This document shows, one piece after another, positions 1-8,876 of a DNA stretch of 64,000 nt. The stretch spans positions 1,302,001 to 1,366,000 of the forward strand of contig NZ_CP014578.1 of NCBI RefSeq assembly GCF_001634365.1. Reading direction: 5' to 3'. This DNA comes from Paraburkholderia phytofirmans OLGA172. GTDB taxonomy: Bacteria; Pseudomonadota; Gammaproteobacteria; Burkholderiales; Burkholderiaceae. Each line of letters starts with the position of its first letter. Positions within the stretch are counted from its first letter, which is position 1. Position numbers and translations under genes: made by a program. The notes under the pieces were generated by a model that made no database searches, had not been told where the DNA came from, and was given only the letters and a program-made list of their open reading frames with translations.

Positions 1-9
1 AGCACTGCG

Positions 10-2763
10 GTGGTCCCAACGCGATCGCCAGTGGCGCCAGTTGCATCATCGGCATCGGCGGGACCCATCATGCCGGCTTCTTCCACCACATCGTCCGGCG
101 CCGTTTCAGACGTCTCCTCCGCCTCACCGTTCCTGAGCGGCGTCACGCCCGTCGAACTGCAGGGCCTGCTCGACACGCACGACACACAGACGCTGCCCAA
201 CGGCGTGCGCCTGTCGCGCAGCAGCTACCAGGACGAGCAGAACATGGGACGGCTCGGCAGGGACCTGAAGCAGGGCCTCACCGGCTACCCTTCCGGGGTT
301 CAGCAGTTCGAGCAGAAGGTCAACGGCATGCAGGCGCAACTCGGCACGTTGCCGCCGGGCGAACACGAAGCCTACGCAGGCGCCCTCGCGACGCTCGACG
401 TCGCCTTCCGCGACAGCACGGACGCCGGTACGCGGCAACGTGCCGGCCAGCAGCTATCGCTGCTGGATAGCGCGCTGCGCGAGCGCAGCACCAGCGCAGG
501 CAACGATCCGGTCCAGCGGGCGCTGGGCGTGTTCAACAGTCCGGTTGGCGCAGGCTACCTGACCCAGGCGGGCGACCAGCGCAACCTGAACGGATTGACG
601 CAGCTGCGCGACCAGTTTGTTGCCGCATCGACGCCCGCCTCGAGGCAACGCTATTTCAGCCAGGCCGCGGACCTGAAGAACGATCTGCAGCACAGGATTG
701 CCACCGCGATCGACCAGCACACGAAGCAGGAAGACGGCAAGTGGGCCGAAGCGAATGCGGAGGTTGACCGGCTCCTCCACGAAGCCGAAGGGGTCACCGG
801 CGATCCCGGCAAGCGCCATGAACTGATCGGCCGCCAGCTGTTCAGCACCAATCCCGGCTCTGGCCGCGACGACCTCGCGGACCGCCGGCTGCTGGCGTTC
901 ACGCAGCGCATGCAGGACGATCCCGCACTGCACGACAGGCTCGTCGACTGGTCGGTCGAGGCCGGGCGAAAGCTCAACGGCTATGGCGTCGACGCTCCGA
1001 AAGGCTATCTGGACATTCTGAATAACCTGCCGCCAGCCGGTCCCGATTATGTCCGCGATCTGGCCGACCAGTACAACGCGGTGCTGAAAGACGCCTCGCA
1101 CAAGGACGATTCGATCACGCCGCGCGCCCGCGGGGAAAAACTGGCTGACCAGATTCTCGAAGGCACCGCCCGTTTTCTGCTGGGCATGACACCGCTCGCC
1201 CCCATCACGGCAGCGTTTGACGCGCACTCGTCGCTGTCGGAGAACGCACGGCTGGGTATCGACCTGAGTTCCGGCCTGCTCGGCCTCGTCGCGGGCGAAG
1301 GCGCAGCGGCTTTCTCCGAACGGCTGGCCGCAGAGGGCGTCGGCGTGGCTGAGGCGGCTTCCAGGGAACACCTGCCCGGGCCGCACACGCCGCTCGACGA
1401 GAAGGTGCCCATCCCCGGTGCGTCGTCGGTGCAGCCCCACAACGCCGGCGCGACAGGCATACAAGGCGAAGGCCCGCAGGGCACCGCTGCGCCGCAGGGC
1501 TTCGTCGCGGACCCGGCCGTCGCCGAGGCCTCGCAGCGCATCAACGGCACCCGGTCCAGCCTGCCCGACGACTACGCCGTGCAGCCCGCGCCCGCTGCGC
1601 TGAAACCCGCCCCGGGACAGCAGGGGGTGCTGGCGGACAACGACGGGCACTACTACATCACCAGTGGCGGGAAGACCTACCCCGCGCGTTTCGACAAAGA
1701 CAACGGCACGTGGCGCGTCTGGCAGGCCGATAACGCGTACCGGCCTCAGTATCCGGTCAGGCTCGATGCCGACGGCAACTGGCAGGTCCACAACGATGTC
1801 GGCCTCAGGGGCGGTATGAATCCGGCAGGCGCGGGGCCGTCCGGACTCCAGCGGCCCCAGCCGTTCGAGCGGGCCTACCAGGTCTCGACGTCGACCGGCA
1901 CGCCCCCCTCCACCGAGATGCTGCAAACGCTCAATCCGTCGACGTGGACATCCGCAGCGGATCGCTTACTCGACGACACGGAGTTCACCCAAAAGTACCG
2001 TACCGCATTCGACCGTCTTCCCATCGCACAACGACAAGCCCTCAGAGCCTGGACGCATCTGGATACGAGTGCCGGCTACTCATCGGACAGTTCCTACGAA
2101 GGTATCAATTTCGAGCTCAATCTGGAGTTACGCAGTCGCACCCATGAGGCCGACACCACCATACGCGCCCAGGCGTTACAGGCTGGTCTGGGCGGGCTAC
2201 CGAAGCCCTCCGACGAAAGCCGCCTGCTTCGCATCGCCGACGTTCGCTCCGACTATGCAAGCAAGTTTGCACCGGGCGACTATGTGACCAATTCGCCAGC
2301 TTTCATGTCCGCATCCAGTGAGAACTTCTACCCGTTCTCGACGCTGTTGCATAACGAGATGACAGAGGACGCGGGACCCGGAAGTGCATTCGCGCTTTAC
2401 GACATTCAGTCGAAGTCGGCGACGCCCTTCCTGGTCAACATCACCACTTTGGCCAAAGGCGAACGCGAATGGCTATTCCGGCCGAACACAGTATTCAGAG
2501 TTGAGGAAATTGCTACGGCAACATCTCGGGATGGAACGACGGTTCCCCGTATCGGCGTGCGTCTGGCCGAGGTCCCGATTACCACGCCTACCTACGCAAA
2601 GAACATCCACACGGGTGTGCAGGAACTGGTCTATCCACCGGCTACGTCGCCCACCTATACACCGCTCCAGCCGACCAGATCACCTTCGCTCCAGATCCCG
2701 CCGCGGCCGGCCCCCGACGAGCCACCACCACCTGCGCATGGCGATCCAAACCAGCCGGGGTGA
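10..2763 (+). CDS. Large toxin/effector-like protein with C-terminal ADP-ribosyltransferase domain
   Basis: The frame opens at a GTG at 10 and has no stop before the window edge, so the true start may lie upstream; an ATG at 70 is an alternative. The C-terminal part shows the Arg-Ser-Glu pattern of arginine-type mono-ADP-ribosyltransferases. R741 sits in LLRIADV, an STS-like motif FMSAS lies at 765-769, and E818-x-E820 lies in EREWLFRPNTVFRV, which matches the usual 'ExE..LF.P.T.F.V' ending. The N-terminal and central parts are Ala/Gln-rich helical sequence of unknown role, followed near 520-600 by a YYITSGGKTY...DGNWQVH segment like those of large Pseudomonas and Burkholderia toxins. The tail is Pro-rich. 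There is no Sec signal, so delivery by a type III or VI system is inferred, not shown. NAD-dependent modification of a host or rival protein is the likely activity. Confidence 0.72.
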   Translation: MVPTRSPVAPVASSASAGPIMPASSTTSSGAVSDVSSASPFLSGVTPVELQGLLDTHDTQTLPNGVRLSRSSYQDEQNMGRLGRDLKQGLTGYPSGVQQFEQKVNGMQAQLGTLPPGEHEAYAGALATLDVAFRDSTDAGTRQRAGQQLSLLDSALRERSTSAGNDPVQRALGVFNSPVGAGYLTQAGDQRNLNGLTQLRDQFVAASTPASRQRYFSQAADLKNDLQHRIATAIDQHTKQEDGKWAEANAEVDRLLHEAEGVTGDPGKRHELIGRQLFSTNPGSGRDDLADRRLLAFTQRMQDDPALHDRLVDWSVEAGRKLNGYGVDAPKGYLDILNNLPPAGPDYVRDLADQYNAVLKDASHKDDSITPRARGEKLADQILEGTARFLLGMTPLAPITAAFDAHSSLSENARLGIDLSSGLLGLVAGEGAAAFSERLAAEGVGVAEAASREHLPGPHTPLDEKVPIPGASSVQPHNAGATGIQGEGPQGTAAPQGFVADPAVAEASQRINGTRSSLPDDYAVQPAPAALKPAPGQQGVLADNDGHYYITSGGKTYPARFDKDNGTWRVWQADNAYRPQYPVRLDADGNWQVHNDVGLRGGMNPAGAGPSGLQRPQPFERAYQVSTSTGTPPSTEMLQTLNPSTWTSAADRLLDDTEFTQKYRTAFDRLPIAQRQALRAWTHLDTSAGYSSDSSYEGINFELNLELRSRTHEADTTIRAQALQAGLGGLPKPSDESRLLRIADVRSDYASKFAPGDYVTNSPAFMSASSENFYPFSTLLHNEMTEDAGPGSAFALYDIQSKSATPFLVNITTLAKGEREWLFRPNTVFRVEEIATATSRDGTTVPRIGVRLAEVPITTPTYAKNIHTGVQELVYPPATSPTYTPLQPTRSPSLQIPPRPAPDEPPPPAHGDPNQPG

Positions 2764-2772
2764 AGTCCATGA

Positions 2773-2880
2773 CACAAACTCGAACGTGCTATTGAGCTGC
2801 TGCGTCAGCATATGAGGCATGCAGCTATCGCCGGAGAGTTGGGGATCTCGTCGCAGCGCGTGTATCAGATCGCTTCTGAA
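2773..2880 (+). pseudogene. Fragment of a helix-turn-helix protein
   Basis: From just after a stop at 2770 the frame reads ERAIELLRQH, then IAGELGISSQRVYQIASE, which has the spacing of a helix-turn-helix. There is no convincing start or ribosome binding site, and the frame runs directly into the inverted toxin remnant that follows. It is read as a gene fragment left by rearrangement. The parent family is not recognised. Confidence 0.3.
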
Positions 2881-2894
2881 GGGGGAATGGGTTT

Positions 2895-3003
2895 GGGTCG
2901 TCGCGGCACGAAGCCGCACGACGTTCTGCTCGTTCTCGTCGTTGTTCCTCGACAGATGATTCCAGTTGGACAGCGTCTTCGTGTCGTATGCGTCGAACAA
3001 TCG
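2895..3003 (-). pseudogene. Decayed, inverted copy of the toxin N-terminal module
   Basis: The minus strand reads LFDAYDTKTLSNWNHLSRNN followed by DENEQNVVRL. This aligns with LLDTHDTQTLPNGVRLSRSS and YQDEQNMGRL in the ADP-ribosyltransferase-like protein upstream (nucleotides about 166-260). The similarity also holds at DNA level, with the same GACACG...AAGACGCTG core. Homology fades on both sides, and there is no start codon or full domain. It is a remnant of a second, related effector gene lying in the opposite direction. Confidence 0.6.
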
Positions 3004-3015
3004 CCGGCTGCCGCT

Positions 3016-3549
3016 GCACAGGCGGCGGCGCGTCGGGAAGCGGGAAGGTGTCGCAGGGCGAGTCGCGACGCTGCTCGGTCAGTGTGACGCTGGCAGTGCC
3101 AGCCAGTGGAAGTTGTCATATCAGTGCTCCTGTTCCATGCAGGGTAAAGAGCCCGCGCGATCCGGGGCTCGCGGATGGGCATCAATCGTGATGCATGCAT
3201 GGGAGACCACCCCAGGTACAACCCTGGGTGTCATTCTTGTATGACGACGCGTTGCATACCGTGCCAGGGCGAAGTTCATGACAGGACGTGAGCGCTTCAG
3301 TTAACATGGGAAAGCTGCGGGCGCGAGTCAATTCAAGGGCAGAGCAACCGGTGTAAGTGACAGGTAAGTTGCTGGCGTTATCCTGGCTGCAATCTGGCAA
3401 CGGGTTGCACAGATGACGAAGTGCCGCATGCGCGCCTCCGTTGTCCGTGGATCAGGAGACACGCGCCGCGTCATTACGCGCCGCACGACAGGCGCGCCAC
3501 CTGCGCGCCGGCACAGGTTTTACGTTTCATCTTCACCAAGGGGTTGTCG
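3016..3549 (+). other. Intergenic stretch before acs, no gene seen
   Basis: Short open frames here have no ribosome binding site or recognisable protein sequence. The stretch presumably carries the acs promoter, but no confident -35/-10 pair was found. The AAGGGG at about 3538-3543 is the acs ribosome binding site. Confidence 0.4.
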
Positions 3550-5532
<1,983 letters not shown>

Positions 5533-5624
5533 GCTTAGGTTGGCCTGGGTTTGCAGCAAGGGTATGTCGACTGATGTGCCTTTGAGCGGGCCCAGGTATC
5601 GACCACTTAAGTCAGGCAGTAAAG

Positions 5625-5667
5625 GCCACCGCGCGGACAATCCCGATTGCCTGCCCGGTGGCTTTTT
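5625..5667 (+). terminator. Terminator-like hairpin after acs
   Basis: GCCACCG (5625-5631) pairs with CGGTGGC (5656-5662), followed by a run of five T. The 24-base interior contains CAAT...ATTG and can fold further. It ends only 13 bases before the start of the next gene, so it may attenuate read-through rather than stop it completely. Confidence 0.55.
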
Positions 5668-5680
5668 GATACATAGGCGC

Positions 5681-6100
5681 ATGGCTGCGCCGCACCCCAC
5701 CTCTCACGCTACACTCAATCCCGCGCCCGAACCCCCTGCGGTCTCGGCAGCGATGGCGCGCGCGCATCAGGAGTACTGGCGCTTCAATCTTGCGTTGATC
5801 GCGACGCTGATGACGGTGGGCTTCGTGGTGTCGTTCGTTTTGCCGCTGTTCGCGCCGGCGTTGGAGCAGGTGCGCTTCATCGGTTTCAGATTGCCGTTCT
5901 ACTTCGGTGCGCAAGGGGCGATTCTGATCTACGTCGCGTTGATCGTCGTTTATATCGTGCTGATGCAGCGCGCCGATCGCCGTCTGCAACGCGCTTTCGA
6001 TGCGGATGCTAGTGCCAGCAGTGCCAGCAGTGCCAGCAATGCCAGCAATGCCAGCAGCGCCAGTGCCAATTCCACCGCACCCGCTGCGCGCGGAAGCTGA
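5681..6100 (+). CDS. Sodium:solute symporter small subunit (DUF4212)
   Basis: The protein has 139 residues and two predicted membrane helices: LALIATLMTVGFVVSFVLPL and FYFGAQGAILIYVALIVVYI. The preceding AHQEYWRFN and the R-x-GF-x-LPFYF loop match the small subunit that pairs with VC_2705-type symporters. The C-terminus is a low-complexity Ser-Ala-Asn tail encoded by a 9-bp tandem repeat. The start at 5681 has no strong ribosome binding site, and Met at 5753 (MARAHQEYW) is a real alternative. The large subunit starts 5 bases after the stop, so the two are co-expressed. Confidence 0.82.
   Translation: MAAPHPTSHATLNPAPEPPAVSAAMARAHQEYWRFNLALIATLMTVGFVVSFVLPLFAPALEQVRFIGFRLPFYFGAQGAILIYVALIVVYIVLMQRADRRLQRAFDADASASSASSASNASNASSASANSTAPAARGS
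6011..6064 (+). repeat. 9-bp tandem repeat inside the symporter small subunit
   Basis: There are six consecutive 9-base units: AGTGCCAGC three times, AATGCCAGC twice, and AGCGCCAGT. They encode Ser-Ala-Ser or Asn-Ala-Ser. The unit is a multiple of three, so copy-number change would alter tail length without shifting the frame. Confidence 0.9.
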
Positions 6101-6104
6101 GCCG

Positions 6105-8123
6105 ATGAAGCTCACGAACCGGCTGATCCGCTCATACGCGCTCTATACGCTCGGCTTCCTGCTATTCATTTATGTGATGTGGCGCATCGAGCGGGTCACC
6201 GGCTCCGGTGTGTGGATCGGCTATGTGTTCCTGTTCGTGCCGATCGCGGTGTATGCGGTGATCGGGTTGCTATCGCGCACGTCCGACCTCGTCGAATACT
6301 ACGTAGCCGGGCGGCGCGTGCCGTCCTTCTTCAACGGCATGGCGACAGCGGCCGACTGGTTGTCCGCAGCATCGTTCATCGGCCTTGCCGGGTCGATCTA
6401 TGCGACCGGATATGACGGTCTCGCGTACCTGATGGGCTGGACCGGCGGCTATTGCCTCGTCGCGTTCCTGCTTGCGCCGTACGTGCGCAAACTCGCGCGC
6501 TACACGATTCCCGACTTTCTCGGCACGCGCTTTTCGAGCAACGCGGTGCGTGGACTCGCTGCGTTAGCGGCGATCCTGTGCTCGTTCGTCTATCTGGTTG
6601 CGCAGATTCAGGGCGTCGGTTTGATCGCGACGCGTTTTATCGGCGTGGATTTCGCGGTCGGCATTTTCTGCGGACTCGCGGGCATTCTCGTGTGTTCGTT
6701 TCTGGGCGGCATGCGTGCGGTGACGTGGACCCAGGTCGCGCAATACATCATCCTGATCGCGGCGATTCTGATTCCCGTGTCGATGATCGCGCATAAGGAT
6801 GGCCTCGGCTGGGTGCCGCAGTTCAATTACGGCCGCTTGATGGAACGCGTCGAAGGCCTGGAAAAGCAGGTGCGCGACGCGCCGCTCGAGCAGACCGTAC
6901 GCGACGATTATCGACAGCGCGCCGCGCTGATGCAGATGCGGCTCGATACGTTGCCGCAATCGTTCGTTGACGAGAAGCTGCGCCTCACCCAGGAAGTCGC
7001 GGACTTGCGCCGCCACAATGGCCCGCTGCGCGAGATCAAGGAACGCGAGCGGGCGCTCGAACAATTTCCACGCGATGCCGCCGCCGCACAGATCGTCTGG
7101 ACCCAACGCCGCGACGAGATGCTGATGCGCGCGGCCGCGCCGGTGCCGATGCACGAGCCGTTTCCTGTCACAAGCGAAGAAGACCGGCGCACCCATGAAC
7201 GCAATTTCCTGTCGCTGCTGCTGTGCCTGTCGCTTGGCACGGCCAGCCTGCCGCACATCCTGACGCGCTACAACACGACGACCTCGGTGGCTTCAGCGCG
7301 ACGCTCGGTTGGCTGGACGTTGTTCTTCGTCGCGCTGTTCTATCTGACGGTGCCCGTGCTGGCGGTGCTGATCAAGTACGAGATATTGACCAACCTGGTC
7401 GGTCATCACTTTGCCGATTTGCCGCAGTGGCTCACGCAGTGGCGCAAGGTCGAGCCGAGTCTGATCAGCCTTGCCGATACGAATGGCGACGGCATCGTGC
7501 GCTGGAGCGAGATCCAGATGCAGCCGGATATGGTCGTGCTCGCCGCGCCCGAGATCGCGGGGCTGCCGTATGTGATGTCAGGGCTGATCGCGGCCGGTGC
7601 GCTGGCTGCGGCGCTTTCAACCGCGGATGGCTTGCTGCTGACCATCGCTAATGCGCTATCGCACGACGTCTACTACCACATGGTCGATCCGGCCGCATCG
7701 AGCCAGCGGCGCGTGACGATCTCGAAGATTTTGTTGCTTGGGGTGGCGTTGTTCGCCTCGTATGTGGCGTCGCTGAATACGGGGAATATTCTGTTTCTGG
7801 TGGGGGCGGCGTTTTCACTGGCGGCTTCGAGCCTGTTTCCGGTGCTGGTGCTGGGCGTGTTCTGGAAGCGCACCACGCGGCTCGGGGCGGTGGCGGGCAT
7901 GGTGGCGGGGCTGGTGGTGTGCATTTATTACATCGTGTCGACGTATCCGTTCTTCACGCAGATGACGGGTTTCGCGGGCGCACGGTGGTTCGGGATCGAG
8001 CCGATCAGCTCAGGCGTGTTCGGCGTGCCGGCGGGGTTTCTGGTGGCGATTGGAGTGAGTCTGGTCGACCGGAAACCGGACGCCTATACGAGGGCGCTGG
8101 TGGACTACATCCGGCATCCTTAG
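6105..8123 (+). CDS. Sodium:solute symporter large subunit (SSS family, VC_2705 type)
   Basis: This is a 672-residue multi-pass inner-membrane protein of the sodium:solute symporter family. RRVPSFFNGMATAADWLSAASFIGLAG is the family's conserved second-helix region. A hydrophilic helical insert (about residues 245-365, Arg/Glu-rich) separates two membrane blocks, as in the subgroup that works with a DUF4212 partner. A loop at D458 reads DTNGDGIVRWSE, a full EF-hand-type calcium loop. Position 6105 (MKLTNRLIR) is the likely start; the longer frame only repeats the neighbour's tail. The substrate is unknown. The location behind acs suggests a short-chain carboxylate. Confidence 0.88.
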   Translation: MKLTNRLIRSYALYTLGFLLFIYVMWRIERVTGSGVWIGYVFLFVPIAVYAVIGLLSRTSDLVEYYVAGRRVPSFFNGMATAADWLSAASFIGLAGSIYATGYDGLAYLMGWTGGYCLVAFLLAPYVRKLARYTIPDFLGTRFSSNAVRGLAALAAILCSFVYLVAQIQGVGLIATRFIGVDFAVGIFCGLAGILVCSFLGGMRAVTWTQVAQYIILIAAILIPVSMIAHKDGLGWVPQFNYGRLMERVEGLEKQVRDAPLEQTVRDDYRQRAALMQMRLDTLPQSFVDEKLRLTQEVADLRRHNGPLREIKERERALEQFPRDAAAAQIVWTQRRDEMLMRAAAPVPMHEPFPVTSEEDRRTHERNFLSLLLCLSLGTASLPHILTRYNTTTSVASARRSVGWTLFFVALFYLTVPVLAVLIKYEILTNLVGHHFADLPQWLTQWRKVEPSLISLADTNGDGIVRWSEIQMQPDMVVLAAPEIAGLPYVMSGLIAAGALAAALSTADGLLLTIANALSHDVYYHMVDPAASSQRRVTISKILLLGVALFASYVASLNTGNILFLVGAAFSLAASSLFPVLVLGVFWKRTTRLGAVAGMVAGLVVCIYYIVSTYPFFTQMTGFAGARWFGIEPISSGVFGVPAGFLVAIGVSLVDRKPDAYTRALVDYIRHP

Positions 8124-8161
8124 GCGGTTTTGCGCATGAGTGTGGCGCAGGGCGCGAAGTT

Positions 8162-8170
8162 TGCTATAAT
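8162..8170 (+). promoter_or_regulatory. Extended -10 promoter of tRNA-Ser
   Basis: TGC-TATAAT (TATAAT at 8165-8170) lies 14 bases before the tRNA. No good -35 is seen at 17 bases, but the TGn extension can compensate. Confidence 0.6.
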
Positions 8171-8183
8171 TCGGCTCCCCGCC

Positions 8184-8274
8184 GGAGAGATGGATGAGCG
8201 GTTTAAGTCGCACGCCTGGAAAGCGTGTATAGGTTAATAACCTATCCGGGGTTCGAATCCCCGTCTCTCCGCCA
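8184..8274 (+). tRNA. tRNA-Ser (anticodon GGA)
   Basis: The acceptor arm GGAGAGA (8184-8190) pairs with TCTCTCC (8264-8270), followed by G and an encoded CCA. The anticodon stem CACGC/GCGTG encloses loop CTGGAAA with GGA at 8218-8220. A long variable arm (TATAGGTTAATAACCTAT) marks a class II tRNA, and the T arm reads GGGGTTCGAATCCCC. The gene borders the accessory island, a common insertion site, but no second copy of the tRNA 3' end was found in the window. Confidence 0.96.
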
Positions 8275-8286
8275 AAAATGAATGAT

Positions 8287-8327
8287 AAGCCGTTGAATCT
8301 AAAAGAGATTCAACGGCTTTTTGTTTT
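8287..8327 (+). terminator. Rho-independent terminator of tRNA-Ser
   Basis: A perfect 14-bp stem, AAGCCGTTGAATCT (8287-8300) with AGATTCAACGGCTT (8306-8319), has a 5-base loop and a T-rich tail to 8327. Confidence 0.9.
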
Positions 8328-8876
8328 TCAACTCACAAAGCGACTATCAATGCAGTTCGTCCGTGTCGAAAGTCGGGATGGCCGCTACGCTAGCGCATTT
8401 TATTCGCGTCAGCTGATCAGCTCGTTAGAGCATCGCTCGTCCGAATCCGGGGCGACAGTCTTATGGCGCGCCACGGCGTGCGTCGCTTGCTTCGCACCTC
8501 GGCATGGATATCGTCGTCAATACATTTGGCGAGCGAAGACGAGTTAGAACGGTTATGGTTACTAAAAAGTGTTGATAGCGCGCTGGATGTGAGTGAGTGC
8601 CGGCCTTTCGGAGGTTTGTGTTTCACACAGTTGTTGGTAATGTGCCCACAACGCCCCAAATTCTCGTGGAAACCGCCTTCTGACCTGAATTTGTGGGTAC
8701 GCGCTCAAGGGACGACTTTGCGTAATCATAGCGAACAGCGCTGCGGTATGGCATGGTTGGAAGCACGAGAATGCCGAGCTTCCAACCCAGCCACAGCGTG
8801 GCAAACCATCAGCGGTCAAGGGTTCGCTTCGCCGGGCTGGCGCCCGCCCTTGACTCGTCATGTGTCGTCGCACCGG
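8328..8876. other. Left margin of the accessory island, no gene seen
   Basis: The stretch lies between the tRNA terminator and the end of the helicase gene. Short frames on both strands lack ribosome binding sites and protein-like composition. The island boundary probably falls here or at the tRNA, but no duplicated or inverted end could be identified by eye. Confidence 0.4.
8815..8854 (-). terminator. Hairpin after the recombinase-helicase operon
   Basis: GTCAAGGG (8815-8822) pairs with CCCTTGAC (8847-8854). Inside it, CGGGC/GCCCG forms a second stem around TGGC. It lies just after the helicase stop in the leftward direction. There is no T run, so it is a weak or Rho-assisted terminator candidate, or an mRNA-stabilising structure. 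Confidence 0.45.

Noticed and set aside
454..1926. Long minus-strand open frame of 490 codons inside the effector gene
   Set aside because: It is antisense to a GC-rich gene with clear ADP-ribosyltransferase motifs. Its translation is Arg/Val/Gly-rich with no domain and no ribosome binding site.
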